Notes under the pieces: generated by a model
Seen by the model: the letters and a program-made list of their open reading frames with translations, nothing else
Database searches by the model: none
What the model was told of the DNA's origin: nothing
DNA from: Delphinus delphis
Taxonomy: Eukaryota > Chordata > Mammalia > Artiodactyla > Delphinidae
Reading direction: 5' to 3'
NCBI RefSeq assembly: GCF_949987515.2
Contig: NC_082694.2
Location: 17,415,958-17,479,957, forward strand
DNA: 64,000 bases
Shown: positions 24,991 to 36,260 of the stretch, piece by piece
How the letters are laid out: each line of letters opens with the position of its first letter
How positions within the stretch are numbered: position 1 is the stretch's first letter
Translations under genes and position numbers: made by a program

Positions 24991-25144
24991 TAGCTTCTTA
25001 GGCCAGAGTTGATTTGAGAATGGCTGATGGAGAAAGAGACACTTTAACAAATAGTGCTATTGTAAAGCTTGAAAGCTAAAAACGAAAATTCAAAAAAAAT
25101 ATTAAAAACCAGGAATCATAAGCAATTTCAAAACTGTAATATTC

Positions 25145-25187
25145 TGGGGTTTTTAGGCTTTATCGAAATGTAATTGACATATGACAT
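25145..25187 (-). mobile_element. Second old L1, segment 1: 3' end
   Basis: The text tatcgaaatgtaattgacat is complement of an L1 3' UTR terminus. The copy is cut after gacat by an LTR and resumes at 25681. Confidence 0.65.
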
Positions 25188-25680
25188 TGTTGCAGGAAAG
25201 GGGGACCCCTTCCAGGGCCCGAGAGTAGGCTCTTATCTAACACTTGGAAATGAATTGTCTGAGGAGACACACATGCTGACAAAGCAAGAGACTTTATAGG
25301 GAAGAGGCGTCTGTGTGGAGAGCGGCAGTGTCAGGGAACCCAGAACTGCTTTGCCATGTGGCTTGTGGTCTCGGGTGTTATTGTAATTGGGTTAGTTTCC
25401 AGGTTGTCTGTGGCCAATCACTCATACTTGGGGTCCTTCCTGGTGGCACGTGCATCACTCAGCCAAGATGGATTCCAGTGAGAAGGATTCTAGGAGGTTG
25501 GTAGGACCTATGGACTGGTGTCTCCTCTCTCCTTTTGACTTTTCCCAAATGCTTCTGGTTGGTGGTAGCTTGTTAGTTCCACATTCCTTACCAGGACAAC
25601 CTGTTGTAAGATAACTCATGGAAGTGATTACTATGGTGCTTGGCCAGGGCGGGCAGTTTCAGTCAGTGTTTCCCCTAACA
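25188..25680 (-). mobile_element. Solo ERV LTR with intact TG...CA ends
   Basis: A 493-bp block begins tgttgcagg and ends cccctaaca on the plus strand, so on its own strand it starts TGTTAGGGG and ends CAACA. A TATA box (cctataaagt, plus-strand complement at 25291-25300) is followed by a short R-U5-like stretch. Flanks give only a weak 4-bp duplication (acat/acac). It sits inside an L1 3' UTR, has no internal viral genes and looks like a class I-type solo LTR; class is an inference. Confidence 0.8.
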
Positions 25681-25718
25681 ACACTGTGTAAGATTTAAGT
25701 GTTGATTTGATACACAGA
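25681..25718 (-). mobile_element. Second old L1, segment 2
   Basis: A short stretch, gtgttgatttgatacac, continues the L1 3' UTR between two LTR insertions. Confidence 0.6.
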
Positions 25719-26230
25719 TGTCAACTAAAAATATTCACAACCTAAAAGTTGAGAGTTATGTTTTATTTGGGGGACATGCTGAGGACTTCAAGCCTGGGCG
25801 GCTGCATCTCAAGTAACCCTGAGAAAACCCTGAGGTGAGGGGGGAGCCAAGATATATAGGTGTTTTGCAACAAAGGGTAGGTAGTAGGAACAAAAGATTA
25901 TTGTTAATAAAAGAAAACCATATATCTCAAGTTAAGGAATTCAGCGTTTTTCTATATATGGGAAGGTGCAAGAGTCTGGGTTCACTGAAATCACCCTTGC
26001 AATATGTACCTTGGCTATCTGGCTGCCAGTGTCTTGTGTTTTCACATCCTGAGTTTCCTCAGGGCTCACTATAGGGATTGACAATTTCTGATGGCTGCTA
26101 GGTGGCAGGTATGCTTTGTTTCCTTCCTGAGTTCCCTCAGGGCTCACCAGCTCACTGTAGGTGGTGGCTGAAATTGCCAGTGACTGTGACATCCTTTGTT
26201 TGCTGGTATGACAGGCAATCCTCTATTTCT
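25719..26230 (-). mobile_element. Second solo LTR in the same L1
   Basis: About 510 bp splits the L1 between gatttgatacac and catatataatgcaaaatg. The minus-strand AATAAA (tttatt at 25762-25767) lies in gttttatttggggg near the left side. An internal imperfect duplication is seen: a cctgagtttcctcagggctcac block at about 26048 recurs as cctgagttccctcagggctcac at about 26126. Its family resembles ERVL/ERV3-type LTRs but is not assigned firmly. Confidence 0.6.
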
Positions 26231-26765
26231 CACATATATAATGCAAAATGATTACCACCATAGTGTCAACTAACACCTTCATAATGCCACACAATTACCA
26301 TTTATTTTGGTGGGTGAGAATATTTACAATTTACTCCTTAGCAACTTCCAAGTATATAAACACTATTTTTAACTATAATCACCATGCTGTACATTAGATC
26401 CCCAGAACTTTTTCATCTTCCAATTAGAAATTTGTACCCTCTGACCAACACCTCCCCATTTCTCTCACCAACAGCCCTTTGTAACTACCACTAATTCTCT
26501 ATATCTATGAGTTTGGCTTTTGGAGATCCCACACATAAGTGAGATCACAGGATTCATTGTTCTCTGACTTATTTCACATAGCATAATGCCCTCAATGTCT
26601 GTCCACATTGTTATAAAAGGCAGGATTTCCTTCTTTTCTATGACAGAGCGACATGACATATATACACCATATATACATATACCACAGTTTCTTTATGCAT
26701 TTATCTGTCAATGAAAACTTCAGTTGTTCCTATGTCCTAGCTATTGTGAATAATGCAGCAAGGAA
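26231..26765 (-). mobile_element. Second old L1, segment 3
   Basis: L1 complement resumes: agaactttttcatcttcc, aagtgagatcacaggatt, gctattgtgaataatgcagc. The minus-strand frame 26465-26659 retains an ORF2 C-terminal signature (KKEILPFITMWTDIEGIML). Confidence 0.75.
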
Positions 26766-27680
26766 ATGGTGACTTGCTTTCTGCACCTGCTCCCTCACTG
26801 TCTACCAAAGCTCACTCTGGCTGCAGCCCTCAGGACCAGGCACAGGGAGCCAGCCACAGAGTGTAGGGGGCTGTGGGTGATGCACATGGAACACTGGGAG
26901 TGCCTGCATAACAGCTGGAAGGATCAGTAGATGAGGTTTTCCCTGCAGCTCTTGGGCAGGTTTCCTGATGGAAAACACAACACAGTTAGCAGGAATCACA
27001 CCATTTAATGCCTCTAAAAATCTTAACTACTGGTCTCCTAATCTTCCTCACCCCAGCCATGGGGCTCCTGATTAGTACTCTGGAGCCTGCAAGAGAAACA
27101 TGGGTCCCTTTGACAGTGCGCCACACAGCTAGAGAGCCTGGTGCTCACTCACTTGCTCTTTCTTTCTCCTGCAGGAGAAATCAGAGGCCAAGAAAGTCTC
27201 ACTTAGCCATAACTTTGCCAACTTGGGAGATGGGTGATGCAAGCAAAGTCCCTCTCCAGGCATCCAAACTTGTCATTTTTTGCTCCAATAGTGTACTAGA
27301 ACTTCTCCTCTGGAAACCTGGACCTCCACAACAGCCCTCTCATGCATGGATGACTGTGCAAGTCAGTGCCCCAGGCGCTCCCAGATCATGGCTCAGAGGA
27401 GCTGGAGCTAGTTCACAGGCTACTGCAGGGTCCACAGCTGGTACCCAAGGTCTGTCTGCCTATTACCCAGTGAACAAGTAGGCAAGACTCTTCCCAGGTG
27501 TATGGTGTAGGGTGCTGGAGCCCACAACCCCAGGAGAGGTGCTTTTGTTTGTGGATGGATGCTGAATTTCTGTTGTTGAAAGGAGAGACAACACAAGGAG
27601 CATTTTATGCCAGGATGCTGATGTCACTCTGAAGGAAAAACTGGTTTTCAAACTGTGATTTGGTGGAATCAAGATTAATA
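26766..27680 (+). other. G+C-richer unclassified block, probably an old repeat
   Basis: About 0.9 kb is richer in G+C than its surroundings and abuts the broken L1 without a tail or duplication. It has a 157-residue plus-strand frame (27008-27481) of low hydrophobic order and no recognised domain. Phrases such as cttgccaacttgggagatgg and a gatgctgatgtcactctg block feel like an old LTR, internal ERV or L1 upstream region, but I cannot name it. It is not supported as a gene. Confidence 0.4.
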
Positions 27681-28544
27681 GACCTTACTTAGGATTAGCC
27701 ATAGTATGAGAAATATTAAGGGAAAAATATCTGTACCATCCACCCTAGTACTTAAAGTAACACTTTTATTTGTTTACCATACCAAATAAGGTTTAAATAT
27801 ATATACATATATATTTATTTATTTATATAATAAATATATAAATATGAAAAATGTTAGCCATAGAGGTAAAAAGGAGGCAGGGAGAGGAAAGAGACAGAGA
27901 GACTGAAAATTCAGTAGGTAGAAAGGGGAGGGAGTATCAACAAAGCTTTTTGCAGCACAATTGCCATATTTCTGTACACTTCACTGCATTTCGGTGGAAG
28001 CAACTCTTCTTGGTTTGAGAAAACTTGGCCTTATATATTTTTTTCAGCCAATTTCAGCAAATTGCTTGCTCTGTGATATAAGATGAGCTTCTCCAATAGT
28101 ACTCTGCAGAAGTAGTCCCTCAGGCAGTTTGGAGTTGAATATACTGAAGAAAATGTATGTCCTCACCTTACACATCCATGGGAAATGTGAGGGTATTAAG
28201 GTCTCTGAGAAGCCTTTCCAGAAAGAAAGTTTTAAAACTTTCTTTGTACTAGCATTTCTCAAACTTACTTGATCATTGGTACTTTATTTTTTTTAATAAT
28301 AAACAACTTTTAACCTGAATACCATGCTTTCATAAACTCAGTATTAGATCAGCAATCTCTCTGAGTCTATAGCACAGAGATAACATAGCCATCTTCCTGT
28401 CCACATGCAGTGACAGTTCGGTAATATAATAGGAGGGTTCATTATAAATTATGATATTTATGTAAATAAAATTACTGTTATATTCATGGATAATTATTTT
28501 TAAAGCATTTCATTTCCTATTCTTTCTTTGTGGAGGCAGAACAG
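27681..28544. other. Unique A+T-rich DNA
   Basis: It contains a TA-rich tract (27797-27848) and a GA-rich run (27870-27935). Nothing gene-like was seen. Confidence 0.5.
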
Positions 28545-28715
28545 TGAGTTGGCAGAGGGTTCAGCCTTTGTTTTAGAGATGAGTAAATAGTCTTAAAAAA
28601 ATTAAATGCCTTACCTAAGACCTCACAGCAGCAGCTAGCTGAATTGAAATGATAAGCCAGATCTCCTGACACTTGGAACAGAATACTATTTACTTTCCTA
28701 CTCTGCCTCCATATG
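28545..28715 (-). mobile_element. MIR SINE remnant
   Basis: The reverse MIR order is visible: tttagagatgagtaaa, then ttacctaagacctcacagca, then a cagatctcctgacacttgg end. Confidence 0.5.
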
Positions 28716-29309
28716 GTCACATGTCAAACAATTCATGCATAGAGCTGCTGGGGTGAGAGTTCTGGAAGCATTGTAAGAGTAACCCTGTAAAATATTGAAT
28801 AGGAGAAAATTAGGAGAGAACAGTAATTTAAAATTCAATTTTGATATCCATACATATTATACTTAGAGATGAATGTAACATATTTAAAGCATTTTTAATC
28901 CCAAGTAGTTTAAAAGAAAAGCATATGTTCTTGAATAAATGAACCACAGTCATTTGAAAATTTGTACCACTTGATACGGTCAGTGAAAAAAAATCTATAT
29001 TAATGAGATGTTTCTAGAGGTGCCTAGACTGAAACACTGATGGTTAATTTTTGGCACTGATCTCCAATTATTAATTTATAATTCAAAAATGTGTTTTACC
29101 CATCCCCCATTCCTTATATTTTATCTTTTTAAAAGTTCTATCTTTCCTTCAACCTTCTTATTTTATTTCTTTAGTTGTTCATGGTCACCTCTGTTGAAGC
29201 AAGTTCCCGGAGAAAAGAAGGAGAGTTTGGCTAAAAGGGAAATGGCACTGGCAAATGATTCTGCTCTAGTCCTGAATGTATTTGCAAAGTGATCATGTCA
29301 AAGTGACAT
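28716..29309. other. Unique non-coding DNA
   Basis: No gene or confident repeat was recognised. Confidence 0.5.
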
Positions 29310-29996
29310 TGTTAGGTAGTTAGTCAGACATTAGCAGCAAGTAGGCGACAGTGGCGAAAAGACAAGTGGGAGTAGTCGAGTTACACCCCAACCATCTGGG
29401 GACCCCCCGGGGACCCGCAACCCCACCCCCACCCCGCGACCCTACCCAGAACGGGCGAGAAACTACGGTCGTGTAGCGGACAAACTTATCCTGACAAAGA
29501 AAGGGCCAGTAACGCGAGGGAACGTCTCCATGTTGCGCATGCCCAGACCAGACAGGCATCTAACCTATAGTAAAACCAAACCCATTATACCATCCTTATA
29601 GTAAAATCTACATGTGGTTTTGCACCCCACCCCCGCCCCGTGAGCTTTTCTTACGAATCAAGGGTGAGAGCCTGTGCAATAGCGAACTTGTTACATAGCT
29701 CAGGACTGTCAATTAAATAATGATCCCCTGTCACTCACCCCGCCTCCCCGCAAAATGTTCCTTAAAAATGCCCTTAAGCCTCTACAGGAATGCTGCTTTC
29801 ACTTTGCAGAAATAGCCCACTCTCCCTCTCTGAGAGTGTACCTATGCTTAAATAAACTTTGCTTTGCTCTTACGCCTGAAGTGGTAGTCTGCAATTCTTT
29901 GCTTGCTCTCCTGAGAACCGAGATTGCTGGTCCGGGTCTTCCATTGACCTCCTCGGTTGAAGCTATTTTGACACAACGCACTCCAACCCGGTAACA
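29310..29996 (+). mobile_element. CpG-rich solo ERV LTR
   Basis: This block of about 690 bp starts tgttaggtag and ends cggtaaca. It carries AATAAA at 29851-29856 followed by a T/C-rich segment (gctttgctcttacgcc), the expected R-U5 order for a plus-strand LTR. It keeps many CpG sites (for example acgcgaggg and gaacgggcgag), unlike every neighbour. No target duplication is clear and CpG-rich sequence runs on for about 10 bases past 29996, so the right end is uncertain. Confidence 0.65.
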
Positions 29997-32900
29997 CCGC
30001 GAGCGATATTTAAGGTACAGACACAAGCAGATGAAAAAGAGGTCGCTTTGGGGAGGCTAAAAAATGTTGGTATTTTTGAAGATCAAACAGTATTTTCATG
30101 GATTTCTCTCAAACTCAGACACTATTTCTGAGATAGAGAAACTAGTCAAAGAAGCTCAAGGGCCAAAATCAAGGCTTAAATTTGTTTTTAAAGAAATATT
30201 TATTTTCATTACTGTTAGCTGTGTTTCCAGATATTTTAATGTTTAATCATTAAGAAAATAATGATTAAAATCAGGATTGCTGTAAAAAATTTTCCTAATT
30301 GTGTGAACACCACTGTGGCCTCATTAACAACTTTAGTCTGGGTCTAAGAACTGAACTGAAAGATGTGCCTGTACTTAACATATCAGAAGTATATTAAAAC
30401 AAAAACAAAAACAAAACAAGTCCAAAAACCAAAACTCATGGCTTAACCTTAAGTAGAATTTCTGTTGTAGCCTCATTGAGTACAAAATGGAGGCGTCCTT
30501 TCTACAGGGACTTGAAAACTTCTCTATACCAGAAAGTCATTTCCATAAGAGGTACTTCATTGCTGTAAATGTTTATCCCTTTCTCCTCTGCCTCCACATT
30601 TTCTCCCCTCTATGGAGAACCCTCCGACAGCTTCCTACACAGACTCATGTAATAGGTTTCCTGGTGATGGGGAGGCCAGCTGGTATAAAACACCAGCCCC
30701 TGCACATTTAAAGTGCATTTGCATTTAATTTCAGCTTTTAAACAGTGAAGTTGGGAGTTTAGTCAGTAACTTACTGGTCTGGGGATCTCATCTAAGTTTC
30801 TAGAGAGCAGTAATGACTATAATGATAATCTTAATAGCCACTCTAGTGCCTTACATAGTGAGTAATCGGCACTTTAATGAAGATTATAAGCCAGTATGAG
30901 TTTTTGAAGTATTTATTGATATTTGGCTTATTTGGCTTAAGTCTGGGATATTTCTATTCAGTAAAGGCAAGTGATGCTGAGCAACGGTTAATCCCAGGAG
31001 GAAAAACCTGAAGAGATGAAACAACTGATTTATCTGTTCCTTGAAAGTCCCTGGGGACACCTTCTGTTCAAGATTATGCAAATGGACCTTGTTTGGATTT
31101 CTATGCAATTTTCCTTTTCACTTACTGACTCACTTCCTTAATTTCCTGATTTGCTTCACAACCTGTTGCAAGCATCTTGAATCACCTCTTATTACCTTTT
31201 CTATCCCCATACTCACTTCCATTGATTCTTTCTATTTGTCCATTTGAGAAACTCAAGGACTTCTCTCTGCTATCTTATTCTGCAGTGGATCAACATATGC
31301 CATTAGCATTCTTCTAGAAAGGATCATAAAGTCCTATACTAAATATCAGTGCCTGGTTGTAGTATCAGACTCCTTTCTGAAAGAGTTCAGATTATAGTCC
31401 AAACATCCCTGAGTAGTGGGTTGAAGTTTAGTATCATTTCAACAACTTCCAATATGTAAATATGACTTGCCATTATGAAGATCTTTTAAGAAAGCCAACT
31501 CAGTAGGAAAGTTCTTTCTGAAAGCTTTTCATGGATATGAGTATTTTTAAGATCAAGGATTAAAAATGATTCTACATTCCATGTCTATAAAGTGTTTAAT
31601 CACAACAAAGCTGCCTAAAACAGCCGTTCATTTATCAAGACCTTGTTGCTAACTATGTCCATGGTTAGGGGAGAAGCTGATAACTCATTTACATTTCTGG
31701 TTCAAAGGGGAAATGTGCATTTTGTAGGGTTTCTCACAACAAAATCCATGCTCTGCAGATTCCCAAGCTCTGTCATATGTCCCTGAATCTGAATATAATG
31801 GAGTCATGGTTGAGAAACTACATTTTGAACAATTACTCAGAGGTGTTTCAGTGTGGTATAAAATATGGGGACTACTGATAAATACATGGTCCTGAGAACA
31901 AAACACCTTCTTGATTTTATGTCAATAAATGCTATTCATTGATTAATTTAAGCAACAGTTTTAACATTTGTTTAATATGGTAACTACATGAATATTGATC
32001 TGCTTCAAATTATTGTCACTCTCTGATACAAAGTAAGCTTGGTGATGTGGGCAGAAACAAGAAGTTCTTTCATTTCTTCTTTCTGTCTGCCCTGGGCTTC
32101 AGTCCACTGGGCATTTCTAGCATATGGAAAGCAGAAAAGATTGCCCCCCTCTTTGTTGGTATCAGCTTTTGAGACAGCTAAATTCCTGTCTCCTGGTCAG
32201 CACCCTTCCCCTCTTGGCACCTCTTTTTCTGTGTCCATCTAGTCTCTCTGAAACAATCACTGCAGAACTTAGAGACGAGTTGGGTGAAGTAACTGTGGGA
32301 GGTTTAGGCTACCACAGAGAGTGATCACAGGCAGAACTCATGAACACTTGATACCTCATAGCAGTGCCAGTGGACTGTATCTTTCATCATACTCGATTCC
32401 AGTATTCCAGAGCTTCACATGCTGGATATCCAGTTAGGAATTGTGTCCATCAATCCACTGATGCAATAAAAGAAGCTTTCTAAGAATGAGGATACTCAGT
32501 GCTGACATGTATTCAATGAAATATCTCTTCCAGTTCATTTGTATATACAATTATAAAATGGCACAGATCCAATCACCCTTATCTTAAAAGCCTCAGGGCA
32601 AATGATTCTTGGAATCCAATTTTTTCAGAGGTTAGAAAGTCAAGATAATTTGCAGCATCCAAAACAAACATTTTATTATTTCTGCAGAAAACTCTATGGA
32701 TATTTCATATACTAGAACAAATCAAGTGTATAATTAGCCTCTGAGAAAGTGGAAAAAAAGAAGCATCTCACATCCAGAAGCTGTGTGGCATTCATAGCTA
32801 GACCACACTGTTTTCCTATTATCCTACCTAAGCAACTTCACAGAACACCAACCTCAGACAAGGTTACTCTGATTCTGTGATAAAGTGGAGAAAACATGGC

Positions 32901-33522
32901 CACTTCTTAACTTTGTCTAAGCACAACTAAAATCATTGCCAAACATTCACTTTCTGGGGTAAAATGAGTGAGTGCTACTTCTTTACCAATTGTGTTTTGG
33001 TAAAGCTTCATTCTCACTGTAGCCTGCCCTTCCTATAGACAAAATTTATTGAGATACCCAATCAGAGAATTGCCCCTGTCTTCTGAGAGCATCCAATCTA
33101 GAGCTCACCCCACTCCCTTTAGACTCTCTTCAACATCACCCACACAAAGCCCAGGACCAGTAAGTAGTTATTTCTAATATCCTCTTACAGAGATAACCCA
33201 GTGTGCTTCATGGTATGTGTTCTGTACTGAGTAATAAACACAATTTGCTCAACTTCAGGTGTGTTCCTAACAGTTTTCAGTGGAAGGCATTGGCACCTCG
33301 TATTGTGTCAGTTCAGGTCATCTTTTGATACTAAATGAGTTCAAATAAATCAGGCTTTGTCATTAAGTGAGTTATGAAAGAGATTTTTAAGTTTAAAGAT
33401 ATTTAGGCTTTAGAATTCCAGATAAGGCCTTGCACACACCTGATAGTATATTTGGAAACAATTTGGCAATATGTATCTAGAGCTTTAAAAACGTACACAT
33501 GTGGATCCGTAATATCTTAAGG
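29997..33522. other. Unique non-coding DNA; possible LTR tail near 33 kb
   Basis: No gene, RNA or confident SINE/LINE was seen in 3.5 kb. The 32990-33280 part, with ctgagtaataaacacaattt and a ttcaggtgtgttcc block, resembles the 3' end of a diverged LTR, but only weakly. Frames of 60-75 residues have no domain signature. Confidence 0.45.
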
Positions 33523-33537
33523 GAAAATATCAAATTT

Positions 33538-34622
33538 TTTTTATCGGAGTATAGTTGCTTTACAATATTGTGTTAGTTTCTACTGTACAGCAAAGTGAAT
33601 CATCTATATATATACATATAACCCCTCTTTTTTGGATTTCCTTCTCATTTAGTTCACCACAGAGCACTGAGTAGAGTTCCCTGTGCTATACAGTAGGTTC
33701 TCATTAGTTATCTATTTTATACATAGTATCAATAATGTATATATGTCAATTCCAATCTCCCAATTCATCCCACCTCCCATTCCCCCCTTGGTGTCCACAT
33801 GTTTGTTCTCTACATCTGTGTCTCTATTTCTGCTTTGTAAATAAGATAGTCTACACCAATATTTTCAGTTTCCACATATATGCATTAATATACGATATTT
33901 GTTTTCCTCTTTCTGACTTACTCCACTCTGTAGGACAGTCTCTAGGTCCATCCATGTCTCTACAAATGACCCAATTTCATTCCTTTTTATGGCTGAGTAA
34001 TATTCCATTGTATATATGTACCACATCTTCTTTTTTATTTTATTTATTTATTTTTTTTGCAGTACGTGGGCCTCTCACTGTTGTGGCCTCTCCCGTTGCA
34101 GAGCACAGGCTCTGGACGTGCAGGCTCAGCAGCCATGGCTCACGGGTCCAGCCGCTCCGTGGCATGTGGGATCTTCCCAGACCGGGGCACGAACCTGTGT
34201 CCCCTGCATTGGCAAGCAGACTCTCAACCACAACGCCACCAGGGAAGCCCTGTACCACATCTTCTTTATCCATTCCTCTGTTGATGGACACTTAGGTTGC
34301 ATCACTAATTATTAGAGAAATGCAAATCAAAACTACAATGAGGTATCTCCTCACACCGGTCAGAATGGCCGACATCAAAAAATCTACAATGAATGCTGGA
34401 GAGGGTGTGGAGAAAAGGGACTCCTCATGCATTGTTGGTGGTAATGTAATTGATACAGCCACTATGGAGAACAGTATGGAGATTCCTTAAAAAACTAAAA
34501 ATAGAACTACCATATGACCCAGCAATCACACTACTGGGCATATACACAGAGAAATCCATAATTCAAAAAGACACATGCACCCCAGTGTTCATTGCAGCAT
34601 GATTTACAATAGTCAGAACATG
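33538..34622 (-). mobile_element. Twin-primed (5'-inverted) L1 3' end
   Basis: The left part (33538 to about 34301, minus the nested SINE) is complement of an L1 3' UTR with its A-tail at 33535-33542. The right part (about 34302-34622) is sense L1 from immediately upstream. The right part ends at gaacatgg and the left part begins at its complement of gcaacctaagtgtcc, which are adjacent in L1. A 15-bp duplication, gaaaatatcaaattt versus gaaaatgtcaaattt, flanks the whole at 33523-33537 and 34623-34637. This is the signature of twin priming during retroposition. Confidence 0.92.
34034..34250 (-). mobile_element. CHR-family SINE nested in the twin-primed L1
   Basis: Reverse copy with T-run, gtgggcctctcactgttgtg and agggaagccc head. 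A perfect 17-bp duplication, tgtaccacatcttcttt, lies at 34017-34033 and 34251-34267. It inserted after the L1. Confidence 0.95.
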
Positions 34623-34679
34623 GAAAATGTCAAATTTAAATGATTTCTTTTGACATTATTTATGACAGCAGAAATGTAG

Positions 34680-35838
34680 AAATAAAAGTGATATTTATGG
34701 GATATGACACCTAAAGTACAAGAAACAAGATCAAAAATAAATAAGTTGGACAACATTGAACTAAAAAGCTTCTGCACAGCAAAAGAAACAATCAACAAAA
34801 TGAAAAGGCAACATATGGAATGAAAGAATATGTTTGTAAATCCTATACCTGATAAGGCAATATCTAAAATAGATAAAGAATTCATATGACTAAATAGCAA
34901 AAAAATCCAATTTCAAAAAAGGCAAAGGACCTAAATAGACATTTTCCCAAAGAAGGTATTCAAATGGCCAATAGGTACATGAAAAGGTGATCAATATCAT
35001 TAATCATTAGGGAAATGCAAATGAAAACCACAAGGAGATTTCATTTCACACATGTTAGAAAGGCTATCATCAAAAGACAAGAGATAACGAGTGTTGTGGG
35101 GATGTGGAGAAAAGGGAACCCTTGTTCACTGTTGGTGGGAATGTAAAATTTGTATAGCCACTATGGAAAGCAGGATGAAGTTTCCTCAAAAAATTTAAAA
35201 TAGAACTGCCATATGATCCAAATATTTCTCTTCTGGGTATTTATCCAAAGGAAATAACAACACTAACTTGAAAATATATATGCACCCCCAAGTTCATTGA
35301 AACATTATTTACAATAGCCAAGACATAGAAACAATCTGTGTGTCCATTGACAGATGGATAGACAAAGATAATATACATTTATATGTAATGGAATACTATT
35401 TAGTCATGAAAAAGAAGGATATCCTACCATTTGCAAACAACATGAATGGACCTTGAGGGCTTTATGCTAATTGAAATGTCAGACACAGAAAGACAAATAC
35501 TGTATGATATCAATTATATGTGGAATTTAAAAGCAAAGCAAACTCATAGAAAAAGAGATCAGATTTGTAATTGCTAAAAGCAGGGGTAAGGAATGGGGGA
35601 ATTGGGTAAAGGTGGTAAAAAGGTACAAAATTTCAGTTGTAAAATAAAGAAATATTGTGATGTAATGTACCACATAGTGACTTTTTTTAGCTATATGAGG
35701 TGATGGATGTTAACTAAACTTAATGTGGTAATCATTTCTCAATATATACACATGCCAAGTTATTATGTTCTATACCTTAAATTATACAGTGTTGTATGTG
35801 AATTGTATCCCAGTAAAACTGAAAGAAAAATATTTCTT
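34680..35838 (+). mobile_element. Old L1 (L1MA/MB-like), 5'-truncated
   Basis: Sense text from late ORF2 (aaaagcttctgcacagcaaa, a gaaaaggcaacatatgga block) through tgccatatgatcca and ggtgatggatgttaac, ending gtatcccagtaaaactga. ORF2 is broken. A CHR SINE inserted just after its end. Confidence 0.85.
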
Positions 35839-35852
35839 AAAAGTAGATTTCC

Positions 35853-36051
35853 GGGCTTCCCTGTTGGCGCAGTGGTTGAGAGTCCGCCTGCCGATGCAGG
35901 GGACACGGGTTCGTGCCCGGTCCGGGAAGATCCCACATGCCGCGGAGCAGCTAGGCCCGTGAGCCATGGCCGCTGAGCCTGCGCGTCCGGAGCCTGTGCT
36001 CCGCAACGGGAGAGGCCACCACAGTGAGAGGCCCGCATACCACAAAAAAAA
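35853..36051 (+). mobile_element. CHR-family SINE, short form
   Basis: Near-consensus copy with intact CpG-rich core (gccgatgcaggggacacggg, gcgtccggagcc). A 14-bp duplication with one mismatch, aaaagtagatttcc versus aaaagtagatatcc, lies at 35839-35852 and 36052-36065. Confidence 0.95.
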
Positions 36052-36084
36052 AAAAGTAGATATCCAAAAATATAATTATGTATT

Positions 36085-36260
36085 CATGAAAAATATTATT
36101 ATGCAGCCACAAAAATGATGTTTAAAAGAGTTCTGTTGAACTCTTATAATATAATGTGAGTCAAAGTAAAAGACAAAGTTGGATACACAACATGATCTCA
36201 TGGAAATTTACCAAATGAAGACAATGGTCAATTTTGATTGATTTGTATATTTTCTTTACT
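36085..36260 (+). mobile_element. Old L1 3' fragment
   Basis: The motifs tatgcagccacaaaaatgat, gatacacaacatgatctc and a bare remnant of the intervening text match the 3' end of an old L1M/L1ME in sense orientation. Confidence 0.5.

Noticed and set aside
27008..27481. 157-residue plus-strand frame as a possible gene
   Set aside because: No recognised domain, no splice or promoter context, and the surrounding block looks repetitive. It is kept only as a finding on the block.
33735..34295. 186-residue frame and its shadows
   Set aside because: It runs across L1 complement and a CHR SINE; every SINE copy gives similar frames on both strands.
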